From contig NZ_BAABGX010000003.1 of the NCBI RefSeq assembly GCF_039541795.1, positions 124,001 through 188,000 of the forward strand: 64,000 nt of DNA, written 5' to 3'. The position numbers and the translations under genes are program-made. Of this stretch, positions 35,401 through 42,837 are shown piece by piece (the stretch's first letter is position 1; each line of letters opens with the position of its first letter). Source of the DNA: Nibribacter koreensis (lineage in GTDB: Bacteria > Bacteroidota > Bacteroidia > Cytophagales > Hymenobacteraceae). The notes under the pieces were generated by a model, which was not told the DNA's origin, made no database searches, and was given only the letters and a program-made list of their open reading frames with translations.

Positions 35401-35473
35401 ATTGTTGTTCAATGAGATTGGTACTTATCCTCAAGGAAAGCAATACTCAGGCGGACTTTCAGTTAGTTTCTAA
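32456..35473 (+). CDS. SusC/RagA-family TonB-linked outer-membrane transporter
   Basis: 1005 aa. Signal peptide ends at TQAWAQ; a carboxypeptidase-regulatory-like domain (TVTGRVTDAQTGEGMPGVTV to GYAKQEI, about 24-105); the plug, with VRVRGQGSINAGNEPLYIIDGVMV and IESMEVLKDAAAASIYGAQAANGVVLITTKRG (about 115-245); and a 22-strand barrel to the C-terminal Phe (SGGLSVSF). It imports large ligands (glycans or peptides) with energy from TonB, capped by the SusD lipoprotein encoded next. Codons are strongly biased to GCT, GGT, ACT and TCT, unlike neighbours, which suggests very high expression. Confidence 0.95.
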   Translation: MKKALLFSFVFVLALVTQAWAQNRTVTGRVTDAQTGEGMPGVTVQLKGTTTASPTDVNGGYEISVPSNGGTLVFTFIGYAKQEIAVGSQSTVNVKLGSDARQISEIVITGYGVQEKLEPAGSTARVSGATIENLPVQSFDRALQGRAAGVQVTALSGQPGGAINVRVRGQGSINAGNEPLYIIDGVMVASGQTSGQSSSNALSSINPNDIESMEVLKDAAAASIYGAQAANGVVLITTKRGKSGKTNFTFSGQEGVVERIKKLDVTTAAEFAELRIEALYNQYFDIYGPTVPTNPVQDTRTYTRNLAIAAHGDPATVKNTDWQETIYRKGRLRTYDFSANGGDEKTRFLLSASYNKQEGQILKSDFARATARLNLDHKVNDRLSFLANISLANTKQNGNIADGAFINSPQFSAPLILPNQPVYREDGSFNAPLAGAFSYNILQNTLLELRQAVTNQTVSSFKAVYKVAPGIFVSALAGVDFADTQDDNYRDPRVPQFAAIGGQATNINRRTLNWNSNVTLNYNKTFAELHNFSALVGTEYREETRETSTAQGEGFPSGQFQTLASAANPKAVSGTYTTYKMGGIFTNLKYDLGEKYFLSGTLRYDGSSKFGANNRFGLFYAGAVAWALNREAFLANATYLDNLKLRLSYGVTGNSNIDNFASLGLLGSGPNYTGTSGIRPSQLPNPDLTWEEAKTLNLGLDWSFFNSRVSGAVDVYRRNNERLLLARQLPTDTGFGSVWENAGVVLNEGVEVELNTVNVDAGGFKWSTNFNVTFQRNEIKELYGGLQNIGTGLRVGQPIDILWYPEYAGVNPADGRPMYYDSLGNITYTLRARDSKVTGQYLPKTFGGLANSFQYKGLSLDVFFQGSFGSKTLNNNSYFMANSAGTTYNQTRDQYTERWTTPGQITDVPRPYGGGTEPNTSGVFNFSTKQVEDNSYIRLKQLTLAYNLPQTLISRAKLTNVRVFVQGLNLVTWTGYSGLDPELLFNEIGTYPQGKQYSGGLSVSF

Positions 35474-35493
35474 TTACTAATTATTGATTTATT

Positions 35494-36933
35494 ATGTTAA
35501 AAAAATATATGATTGCTGTTCTAATGGGAGCCACTGCGCTTTCTGTTAGTTCCTGCGATGACCTTCTAGAAACCGCACCAAGACAATCTATTGCCCTAGA
35601 CACTGGATTGACTGATATCACAGGCGTAAGAGCTCTTTTGATTGGTGTGTATGACCGCTTGCAAGTAAACACTTACTATGGCGCCCAGATGATGCTGGCC
35701 CCAGACGTGATGGCAGATAACTTGCGTCAGACGGCTTCTAACTCTAACCGCTACACGTTCTTCCAGAACAATAGCTTTGGTACCCAGCTGAATAGATGGG
35801 CCGGTAACTATGGTGCCATCAATGATACTAACTTGATTATTGAGGCAATTGCCAATAACACAGATCCAACAGTGACGGCGGCAGAAAAAGCCAGAATTAC
35901 CGCAGAAGCTAAGTTCTTAAGAGCCTTGTTGTATCATGATTTAGTAAGAATTTACGGATATGAGCCAGGTAAAGAAGTAGGTGGTTTCAATGCAGGGGTA
36001 ATCCTTCGTTTAGAGCCAGTTACGCTAAAGTCTGAGGCTGATTTCAAAGCAAGAGCTACTAACGCAGAAGTTTATGCTCAAATTGAGAAAGACTTGACAG
36101 ATGCTATTGCAGGGTTTACAACTTCTAACCAGACTAGCTGGTTTAGAGGTAACAAGGCTGCTGCTGAGGCTTTGATGGCTCGTGTTTCTCTTTATCAGGC
36201 CAAGTGGCAACAAGCTCTTGATTTCTCTAACACAGCTATTGCAACTGCTGCAGCACGTAGCAAAGGGTTAGTGTCAGCTGCCAACTATGCTGCTGCTTGG
36301 ACTACCTTGCCAAACCCAGAGTCTTTGTTTGAATTGAATTACGTACAAGCAACTGAAACCTTGGGTGCTAATGAGTCCCTGAACTCATTAACTTCAGACA
36401 CCTACGTTGGTGCTTGGCGAGACATCGTGCCTACCAACACATTGTTTAACCTGTATGAGGTGAATGATGTACGTAGAGCCATGTTCTACACTGCTACTAA
36501 AGGTAGTGAGGCAGTAAGATTCAACAAGAAGTTTGCTGGTAACCAAGGTGTGTTCACAGACAACATTCCAATTATCCGTCTTTCTGAAGTGCATTTAATC
36601 AAGGCAGAGGCAGAAGCTGAGTTAGCTGCTGGAACTGAAGTTTCTGTAGCAGGTCTTGCTACTTTGAACAATTTGCGTTCTAGAAGAGATGCATCACCAG
36701 TGGTTGCTCTTACAAAAGCTGATTTGATTAACGCTATCTTGGTAGAGCGTAGATTAGAATTAGTGTATGAAGGACACCGCTTCTTTGACTTGAAGCGTCG
36801 CGGTCTTGATATTGTGAAGGATCCACAAGTTGCAGCTGTTAACATTCCTTACACAGACCCAAGAGTATTAGCGCCAATCCCTGCGGCTGAAGTAAACCTC
36901 AACTCTAAGTTGAAGCAAAACCCAGGTTATTAA
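35494..36933 (+). CDS. SusD/RagB-family outer-membrane lipoprotein
   Basis: 479 aa. Lipobox VSSC (Cys about 21), followed by the family start DDLLETAPRQSIALDTGLTDITGVRALLIGVYDRL. TPR-like helices run through the middle (AEAKFLRALLYHDLVRIYG, AAAEALMARVSLYQAKWQQAL). The C-terminal signature LVEAILVERRLELVYEGHRFFDLKRRG-like stretch (AILVERRLELVYEGHRFFD) and the terminal NPGY are present. It acts as the hinged lid on the SusC barrel. It lies 20 bases after susC and shares its codon bias. The ligand is unknown. Confidence 0.95.
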   Translation: MLKKYMIAVLMGATALSVSSCDDLLETAPRQSIALDTGLTDITGVRALLIGVYDRLQVNTYYGAQMMLAPDVMADNLRQTASNSNRYTFFQNNSFGTQLNRWAGNYGAINDTNLIIEAIANNTDPTVTAAEKARITAEAKFLRALLYHDLVRIYGYEPGKEVGGFNAGVILRLEPVTLKSEADFKARATNAEVYAQIEKDLTDAIAGFTTSNQTSWFRGNKAAAEALMARVSLYQAKWQQALDFSNTAIATAAARSKGLVSAANYAAAWTTLPNPESLFELNYVQATETLGANESLNSLTSDTYVGAWRDIVPTNTLFNLYEVNDVRRAMFYTATKGSEAVRFNKKFAGNQGVFTDNIPIIRLSEVHLIKAEAEAELAAGTEVSVAGLATLNNLRSRRDASPVVALTKADLINAILVERRLELVYEGHRFFDLKRRGLDIVKDPQVAAVNIPYTDPRVLAPIPAAEVNLNSKLKQNPGY

Positions 36934-36952
36934 TTCTTTAATTGACAGATTC

Positions 36953-37444
36953 ATGAAAAATAAATTTATAATCGGTTCACTTTTCGCTTTGGCGATTGGC
37001 TTTACCTCTTGCGATCTTGAGGAAGAAGACAAGTCTTATGATGGACCTTTACAAGTAGAATACGATTCTTCTCCAGCTTCAGCGTACAGAAAAAGCTTTA
37101 CACTGAGCGGACCAACCAGAAGAGACAGCTTTAAAGTGCAGTTGATTGGACCTCACCAGTCTGAGGCTATCAATGGTACTTACAAAGTAGACCCTAACGC
37201 TAAGAAAATCACAGACCCTAATAACACCAATCCTCTTTTGGATAATGCGGTTGAAGGTACTGACTTTACGTTGGTAGATGGTGGAAAATACACTATTCCA
37301 GCCAACTCTAGCTTTGGTTATGTTAAGTATATCATGGTTAAACCAAGCGACGGAAGAACTAAGGTTTTAGGGTTAGAACTGCTTGACACTGATAAAGTGA
37401 AGGCAGCTGTTAACTACAAAACTGCTACTGCAACTTTTAAATAA
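36953..37444 (+). CDS. Lipoprotein of the susCD operon
   Basis: 163 aa. Lipobox FTSC (Cys about 20). The mature region has a beta-sandwich look, like DUF4843/Calx-beta-type accessory lipoproteins found after susD: FTLSGPTRRDSFKVQLIGP, AVEGTDFTLVDGGKYTIPANSSFGYVKYIMVKP. It lies 19 bases after susD and before the operon terminator, so it probably is a third, surface-exposed ligand-binding member of the complex. Its own ligand cannot be inferred. Confidence 0.82.
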   Translation: MKNKFIIGSLFALAIGFTSCDLEEEDKSYDGPLQVEYDSSPASAYRKSFTLSGPTRRDSFKVQLIGPHQSEAINGTYKVDPNAKKITDPNNTNPLLDNAVEGTDFTLVDGGKYTIPANSSFGYVKYIMVKPSDGRTKVLGLELLDTDKVKAAVNYKTATATFK

Positions 37445-37464
37445 GTCAACGGCTTATTCCAACT

Positions 37465-37502
37465 AAAAAAGCGGATACCCATTAAGGGTATCCGCTTTTT
37501 TT
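37465..37502 (+). terminator. Terminator of the susCD operon
   Basis: Sixteen-pair perfect stem (37465-37480 with 37486-37501), 5-base loop and T-run. No palindromic element is present here. Confidence 0.92.
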
Positions 37503-37515
37503 ATGTAGAATACCA

Positions 37516-37523
37516 TATCTTTA
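37516..37523 (+). promoter_or_regulatory. -7 element of the amidase gene
   Basis: TATCTTTA, one base off TAnnTTTG, 30 bases before the ATG at 37554. Confidence 0.4.
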
Positions 37524-37553
37524 AGAACAAGAACTCTTTAAGCTGGATTAGAT

Positions 37554-39221
37554 ATGTTCAAGAAAGTTTCACTCTACTCCTTTCTGGCTCTTTTAATATT
37601 CACTACCGGTGCCTTCTTTGGCAAGCAGGTACAAATGGAGAAGATAACCGTTCCCATGGTACAAGGCGCTCAGAAGTTGCTAGGCCTATCCTTCACGCCT
37701 GCCCAGATAGATACTGCGTTGGCAGAATTAACGGATCTGCGTAATGGTTACACACGCCTGCGCGAAGTTAAAGTAGAGAACAGCGTGCCACCGGCGTTGC
37801 AGTTCAACCCGATTCCAATAGGCTTCCAGTTTGGCCGGGAGAAGGAGAAGTTCAAGGTGTCCTCCATAGAGAAGGTGAGTCTGCCTGCTAATAGAGAAGA
37901 CCTGGCGTTCTACTCAGTGAGAGAGCTAGCAGACCTCTTAAGGAATAAGAAAATCACCTCGCTGGAATTAACGCAGTTCTTCTTAGAGCGATTGAAACGA
38001 TACAATACCCAATTACACTGCGTTACCTCTTTTACCGAAGACCTGGCCTTGCAACAAGCCAGACAAGCTGACGCTGAGATTAAAGCCGGCAAATACAAAG
38101 GATTATTGCACGGCATACCGTTTGGCGTGAAAGATTTGTTAAGCACCAAAGGTTATAAAACCACGTGGGGATCTGTGCCCTACAAAGACCAAGTGCTTGA
38201 GGAAGACGCAACGGTTGTCACCAAGCTAAGAGAAGCCGGTGCCGTGCTGGTGGCCAAGATGACCCTGGGCGAATTAGCCATGGGCGATGTCTGGTACGGG
38301 GGCAAGACCCGGACGCCATGGGATGTGACCAGAGGCTCTAGCGGTTCCTCAGCGGGATCTGCCTCTGCAGTAGCGGCTGGATTGTTACCCTTTGCCATAG
38401 GTACAGAAACACTTGGTTCTATTGTGTCACCGTCCAATGCATGTGGTACTACTGGATTACGTCCTACCTATGGCCGCGTGAGCCGCCACGGGGCTATGGC
38501 CCTAAGTTGGTCCATGGATAAGATTGGTCCCATTGCCAGAACGGTAGAAGACTGCGCCATTGTGTTCAATGCCATCTATGGCCCAGATGGCAAAGACCAA
38601 ACGGTGTACGGGGCACCTTTCAACTACAACGCCAAGCAAGACCTTAAGAAACTCAGAATTGGGTACTTGAAAAGTGATTTTGAGCGCAATTACCCTACCA
38701 AAGCCCAGGACCAGGCTACCTTAGAGGCCCTTAGAAAAGCGGGACATGAGTTAATTCCCATTGAGTTACCTAAGATACCGGTGAACGATTTGGTGATGAC
38801 CATTTCTGTAGAGGGAGCCACGGCTTTTGATGAGATTACCCGCAACAACAAGGTAGCCGACATGGTCAACCAGGATAAGAACGCCTGGCCCAACACGTTT
38901 AGAAGCGCCCGGTTCATCCCCGCGGTAGAGTACCTGCAGGCCCAGCGCGTGCGTTACCAGCTTATTCAGGAAATGCACAAGATGATGGAGCAGGTAGATG
39001 TGTACGTGTCTCCGTCATTTGCCAGCAGTAACCTGGTGGTGACCAATTTGACGGGGCATCCCTGCGTGGTGGTCCCAAACGGGTTTAACGCCCGCAACCT
39101 GCCCACTACCATCACCTTTATTGGCAAGTTGTTTGGTGAGGCAGACTTGTTGGCCTTTGCTAAAGCTTACCAGGACGGGACAGACTTTCACAAGAAGCAC
39201 CCGGCGGCTTTCTTAAAATAG
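37554..39221 (+). CDS. Amidase-signature-family hydrolase, exported
   Basis: 555 aa. The N-terminus (LYSFLALLIFTTGAFFGKQV) is a signal peptide or anchor, so the enzyme probably works outside the cytoplasm. The Ser-cisSer-Lys centre is visible: K193 in GIPFGVKDLL, the Gly/Ser-rich RGSSGSSAGSAS at about 260-270, and S289 in GTETLGSIVSP. It hydrolyses a carboxamide bond; GatA-like transamidation is unlikely without gatB/C and with a signal sequence. It follows the susCD terminator and precedes an S9 peptidase. A 120-residue extension precedes the amidase core. Confidence 0.88.
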   Translation: MFKKVSLYSFLALLIFTTGAFFGKQVQMEKITVPMVQGAQKLLGLSFTPAQIDTALAELTDLRNGYTRLREVKVENSVPPALQFNPIPIGFQFGREKEKFKVSSIEKVSLPANREDLAFYSVRELADLLRNKKITSLELTQFFLERLKRYNTQLHCVTSFTEDLALQQARQADAEIKAGKYKGLLHGIPFGVKDLLSTKGYKTTWGSVPYKDQVLEEDATVVTKLREAGAVLVAKMTLGELAMGDVWYGGKTRTPWDVTRGSSGSSAGSASAVAAGLLPFAIGTETLGSIVSPSNACGTTGLRPTYGRVSRHGAMALSWSMDKIGPIARTVEDCAIVFNAIYGPDGKDQTVYGAPFNYNAKQDLKKLRIGYLKSDFERNYPTKAQDQATLEALRKAGHELIPIELPKIPVNDLVMTISVEGATAFDEITRNNKVADMVNQDKNAWPNTFRSARFIPAVEYLQAQRVRYQLIQEMHKMMEQVDVYVSPSFASSNLVVTNLTGHPCVVVPNGFNARNLPTTITFIGKLFGEADLLAFAKAYQDGTDFHKKHPAAFLK

Positions 39222-39227
39222 TAATTT

Positions 39228-39265
39228 CATTTTTGACTTATTTTCCATAAAACAGCCTAAAAATG
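39228..39265. repeat. 38-bp palindromic element, copy 22 (supplies a start codon)
   Basis: CATTTTTGACTTATTTT, loop CCAT, AAAACAGCCTAAAAATG. Both terminal CG pairs have become CA...TG, which keeps pairing and creates the ATG of the S9 peptidase at 39263-39265. Confidence 0.85.
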
Positions 39266-41650
39266 CGTTTCATCAAGACAGCATTGGCGGTTAGCGCCTC
39301 CTTATTGTTTCCGTTGGTTTCGGGTTTCGCCCAGAGCAAGCCTGAACTTACGGTAGAGAAAATCATGCGGGACCCTGCCCAATGGATAGGGACCTCGCCC
39401 AGCAACATTCAGTGGGCCGAAAGCGGCAAGCAGGTCTATTTCATGTGGAACCCCGAGAAGGCCAGACAGGACTCTCTCTATGTGGTAGACACGGGCTCCA
39501 AGAAAATCAGCAAAGTCTCTAAAGCCGCCAGGTTGGCCATGCCTTCGCAAGGCGGCACCTACAACAGACAGCGCACCCAACGGGTCTATGAAAAGGCCGG
39601 CGACGTCTATTTGCTGGACATGAAAACCGGCAAGAGCCGCCAAATCACGGCTACGGCAGACAGAGAGTCTTCGCCGTCTTTCACAGCAGATGAACAGCGC
39701 GTTGCGTATCTCAAGGACGGCAACCTGTATACCTGGAACATCAGCAACGGGCAGGTAAAACAGCTCACAGACTTTAGAAGAGGCCGCAAGCCGGTAGACC
39801 CAAGCCAGACCCGTGACAAGCAGGAGCTTTTCTTGCGCGAGCAACAACTGGACTTGTTGCAGATTGTGAAGAAGCGCGAGGAGGACCGCCGGAACCAACA
39901 ACTGGCCCAGCGCGAGATGACCCGCAACAAACCCAAGGAAATTTACACCGAGGACAAGTCTGTTGACAACATCACCCTAAGCCCAGACGAAAAATTCATT
40001 ACCTACCGTCTCACTACCAGACCCGCCAATAGTAAAATAGCGCAGGTACCCAACTTTGTGACGGCCTCTGGCTACACCGAAGACATTCCCACCAGAACCA
40101 AAGTGGGCGCGGTGCAGGCCACCTATGAGATGGGCGTGTATGATGTAAAAGCAGATACTACTTACCTGGTGTCCTTTAAAGGTTTGACAGGTTTGCAGGA
40201 AAAGCCGGTTTATCAGAGAGAAAATCAAAAGCCAGGGACAGACACTGAGAAAGCCGCTGCCGCTGAGGCATCGCGCAGAGTGTTGATGTTCGGGCCGTAT
40301 TATTCCACAGACGGCAAACATGGCGTCTTGGTGATTAGATCTGCAGACAACAAAGACCGCTGGATTGCCTCTTTTGACCCAGCCACCAGAACCGTGAAGA
40401 CGTTGGACCGCCAGCGCGACGAGGCTTGGGTAAACGGCTTCGGGCCGGGCGTGATTGGCTGGATGCCGGATAACAAACGCATCTATTTCACCTCAGAAGA
40501 AACTGGGTATGCCCACTTGTATACGCTGGATGTTGAGACGGGCAAGAAAACGGCTTTGACCAGCGGCAAATATGAGGTAATAGGCGTTCAGATGTCAAAG
40601 GACCAGAAGAACTGGTACCTCACCACCAACCAGGTGCACCCCGGGGAGCAGCACTTCTACCGTCTGCCTTTGAACGGCGGCAGAGCCGAGCAGATCACCC
40701 GCATGACGGGGGCGCATGAAGTCACCATGTCACCAGATGAGAAGACCCTGGCCGTACGCTATTCTTACTCCAACAAGCCCTGGGAGCTGTTCTTGATGGA
40801 CAACAAGCCGGGCGCTAAGCCAGTGCAGATCACCAATTCCCTCACCGAAGAATTCAAGGCCTATCCATGGCGCGAGCCAGAGGTGATTACCTACAAGGCA
40901 GCTGATGGTGCTGATGTGCACGCCCGCTTGTATAAGCCGGCCAACGGCGTATCTAACGGACCGGCGGTTATCTTTGTGCACGGGGCCGGTTACCTGCAGA
41001 ACGCGCACAAGTGGTGGAGCACCTATTTTAGAGAATACATGTTCCACAACCTATTGGTAGATAAAGGCTATACCGTCTTAGACATTGACTACCGCGGAAG
41101 CGCCGGCTACGGCCGTGACTGGCGCACGGGCATCTACCGTCATATGGGTGGCAAAGACCTGAGTGATCACGTAGACGGCGCCAAGTTGTTAGCCGAGAAG
41201 TACAACGTAGACCCTAAGCGCATTGGCATCTACGGCGGTTCTTACGGTGGTTTCATTACGCTCATGGCCATGTTTACGCAACCAGACGTATTTGCCGCCG
41301 GAGCCGCCTTGCGCTCCGTAACTGACTGGTCTCACTACAACCACGGCTACACGTCTAACATCTTAAATGAGCCACAGGCAGACAGCCTGGCGTACACGCG
41401 CAGTTCGCCCATCTACTTCGCCGAAGGATTGAAGGGTGCTTTGCTCATGTGCCACGGCATGGTAGACACCAACGTGCACTTCCAGGATATCGTGCGGCTG
41501 TCACAACGCTTAATTGAGCTAGGCAAGGATAATTGGGAGTTGGCGGTGTACCCAGTAGAAGACCACGGCTTTGTGGAGCCCTCCAGCTGGACAGATGAAT
41601 ACAAACGCATCCTCAAACTCTTTGAGACCAATCTGCAGCCCAAAAAGTAA
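39263..41650 (+). CDS. S9-family (DPP IV/prolyl oligopeptidase-type) peptidase
   Basis: 795 aa. Signal peptide ends at VSGFA. A beta-propeller (about 40-520) precedes the alpha/beta-hydrolase domain. The catalytic triad is visible: S660 in GIYGGSYGGF, D735 in HGMVDTNVHFQD and H768 in PVEDHGFVEPSSW. It should cleave dipeptides or short peptides in the periplasm. Its ATG is the last triplet of palindromic copy 22; no other in-frame ATG gives a signal peptide. Its stop overlaps a 46-bp palindromic terminator. With the preceding amidase and susCD genes it suggests peptide use. Confidence 0.92.
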   Translation: MRFIKTALAVSASLLFPLVSGFAQSKPELTVEKIMRDPAQWIGTSPSNIQWAESGKQVYFMWNPEKARQDSLYVVDTGSKKISKVSKAARLAMPSQGGTYNRQRTQRVYEKAGDVYLLDMKTGKSRQITATADRESSPSFTADEQRVAYLKDGNLYTWNISNGQVKQLTDFRRGRKPVDPSQTRDKQELFLREQQLDLLQIVKKREEDRRNQQLAQREMTRNKPKEIYTEDKSVDNITLSPDEKFITYRLTTRPANSKIAQVPNFVTASGYTEDIPTRTKVGAVQATYEMGVYDVKADTTYLVSFKGLTGLQEKPVYQRENQKPGTDTEKAAAAEASRRVLMFGPYYSTDGKHGVLVIRSADNKDRWIASFDPATRTVKTLDRQRDEAWVNGFGPGVIGWMPDNKRIYFTSEETGYAHLYTLDVETGKKTALTSGKYEVIGVQMSKDQKNWYLTTNQVHPGEQHFYRLPLNGGRAEQITRMTGAHEVTMSPDEKTLAVRYSYSNKPWELFLMDNKPGAKPVQITNSLTEEFKAYPWREPEVITYKAADGADVHARLYKPANGVSNGPAVIFVHGAGYLQNAHKWWSTYFREYMFHNLLVDKGYTVLDIDYRGSAGYGRDWRTGIYRHMGGKDLSDHVDGAKLLAEKYNVDPKRIGIYGGSYGGFITLMAMFTQPDVFAAGAALRSVTDWSHYNHGYTSNILNEPQADSLAYTRSSPIYFAEGLKGALLMCHGMVDTNVHFQDIVRLSQRLIELGKDNWELAVYPVEDHGFVEPSSWTDEYKRILKLFETNLQPKK

Positions 41651-41694
41651 AAACGAAGAGGCCAGACACTGCAGTGTCTGGCCTCTTCGTTTTT
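41649..41694. terminator. Bidirectional terminator, 46-bp perfect palindrome
   Basis: Bases 41649-41694 form a perfect, loopless palindrome centred on CTGCAG. It includes the last two bases of the S9 peptidase stop codon, and its right end overlaps palindromic copy 23. Confidence 0.92.
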
Positions 41695-41725
41695 GGCTTA
41701 TTTTCCAGAAATCAGACCAAAAACG
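41688..41725. repeat. 38-bp palindromic element, copy 23
   Basis: CGTTTTTGGCTTATTTT, loop CCAG, AAATCAGACCAAAAACG. Its first seven bases are also the right end of the 46-bp palindrome. Confidence 0.88.
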
Positions 41726-41745
41726 GCCTTACTGAAAATGATTTC

Positions 41746-42561
41746 TTAGAACTTGTACTGAAGCGCAACGCCTTCTACAGACTCGCCCTGCATCGGAATG
41801 GCGGTGGGAGCAATAGACAGGTTGCTGTTGGTCTTATGTAACTGTGGTACCAAAATACCCACGGCGGCACCAACGCCATAGCCAATAAGGTTGTCACTTA
41901 AAAAGTGCTTTCCGGCTTCTAGTCTCAGGTAGCCAACGGCAGCTGGTACCAAGGCTGCTCCTGCCCATACAAACGGTCTGGCCGGTGAGTCTGGGTTGTA
42001 GTCATGGAATACCTTGGCCGTGAAGAAAGACATGGTAGACACGGCGGCGGTATGACCGGCAAAGAAGGAGTTCTGCGCATTGGCTCTTATCTTTTCACTT
42101 AAAGGAACGGCGCCAGACTTGTCATACACCAACGGCCTGGCTCTAGGGAAGGCGGCAGAGCTCATAGTGAACAAAGCACCCGTCACAGACATGGTCTCAA
42201 CATACAAGGCAAACATCTGGCCCGCGTTCTGAGAAATGTCTTGGTCAAACAACAAGAGGGCAGGCGCGGCAATGGAGCTGTACATCATGATGTCACTTAC
42301 TTTTTTGGCGCTGGTGCTATGGTTGCCGGCCGCAAAACGGTCAAAGCTATTCACAGAGCTCTTGTTTAGGTCCATGGCCTCCTGCTCTGTAAAAGGATCT
42401 TTTTGCTGCATCAGGTACAAGCCCAGTCCGCTCAAGCCCATTCCTACGGCAGTAATGGGTGCATCTTTCTTAAAAGACATTTTATAAGGAGAGGAGGACT
42501 GCCCAAAGGATTGCGTAAGAGTGGCTATTGCTAAGACAAGGGTACAAATGTGTCGTTTCAT
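41746..42561 (-). CDS. PAP2-family phosphatase, secreted
   Basis: 271 aa. Signal peptide ends at TQSFGQ. The three PAP2 motifs can be followed: FPRARPLVY (Arg-Pro of motif 1), NSFFAGHTA (motif 2, with the acid/base His) and YLRLEAGKHFLSDNLIGY (motif 3, with the nucleophilic His). Several hydrophobic segments suggest membrane association. It dephosphorylates lipid phosphates or similar substrates. The frame runs to 42612, but the ATG at 42561 gives the signal peptide. Convergent with the S9 peptidase. Confidence 0.87.
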   Translation of the reverse strand: MKRHICTLVLAIATLTQSFGQSSSPYKMSFKKDAPITAVGMGLSGLGLYLMQQKDPFTEQEAMDLNKSSVNSFDRFAAGNHSTSAKKVSDIMMYSSIAAPALLLFDQDISQNAGQMFALYVETMSVTGALFTMSSAAFPRARPLVYDKSGAVPLSEKIRANAQNSFFAGHTAAVSTMSFFTAKVFHDYNPDSPARPFVWAGAALVPAAVGYLRLEAGKHFLSDNLIGYGVGAAVGILVPQLHKTNSNLSIAPTAIPMQGESVEGVALQYKF

Positions 42562-42653
42562 AAGAATATAGGTAAATAGAAATTCTAAAATTGTTGCTTG
42601 TGAAACGGGCAAGTCGGCAAAAGGTTTAAGGGGGCTGCAATATGATTGAATGT

Positions 42654-42691
42654 CGTTTTTGGTCTATTTTCTGGAAAACAGGCCAAAAACG
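42654..42691. repeat. 38-bp palindromic element, copy 24
   Basis: CGTTTTTGGTCTATTTT, loop CTGG, AAAACAGGCCAAAAACG, in the divergent gap between the PAP2 gene and metK. Confidence 0.9.
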
Positions 42692-42743
42692 AACGAGTCG
42701 TGCCCAAGTATCTTCCAGTGAGCGGGTATTTATCCCTCAAGTT

Positions 42744-42773
42744 TTTGCATCTCCATCATTTAGAGTAATTTTG
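42744..42773 (+). promoter_or_regulatory. Promoter of metK
   Basis: TTTG at 42744-42747, 18 bases, TAATTTTG at 42766-42773. The leader is about 60 bases and can form a short hairpin (42781-42786 with 42802-42807); I do not recognise it as a known SAM riboswitch. Confidence 0.6.
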
Positions 42774-42837
42774 CCCTCCTGTGGCTTGGCTCTTATGGCT
42801 TAGCCGCAACCCAACGTAGTATTTTAATCTTTTAGAG

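Noticed and set aside
37554..39221. GatA subunit of the tRNA amidotransferase
   Set aside because: It has a signal sequence and a long N-terminal extension, and no gatB or gatC is adjacent.
42774..42837. SAM riboswitch before metK
   Set aside because: The leader is short and lacks the conserved cores of the SAM-I or SAM-II classes as I know them.
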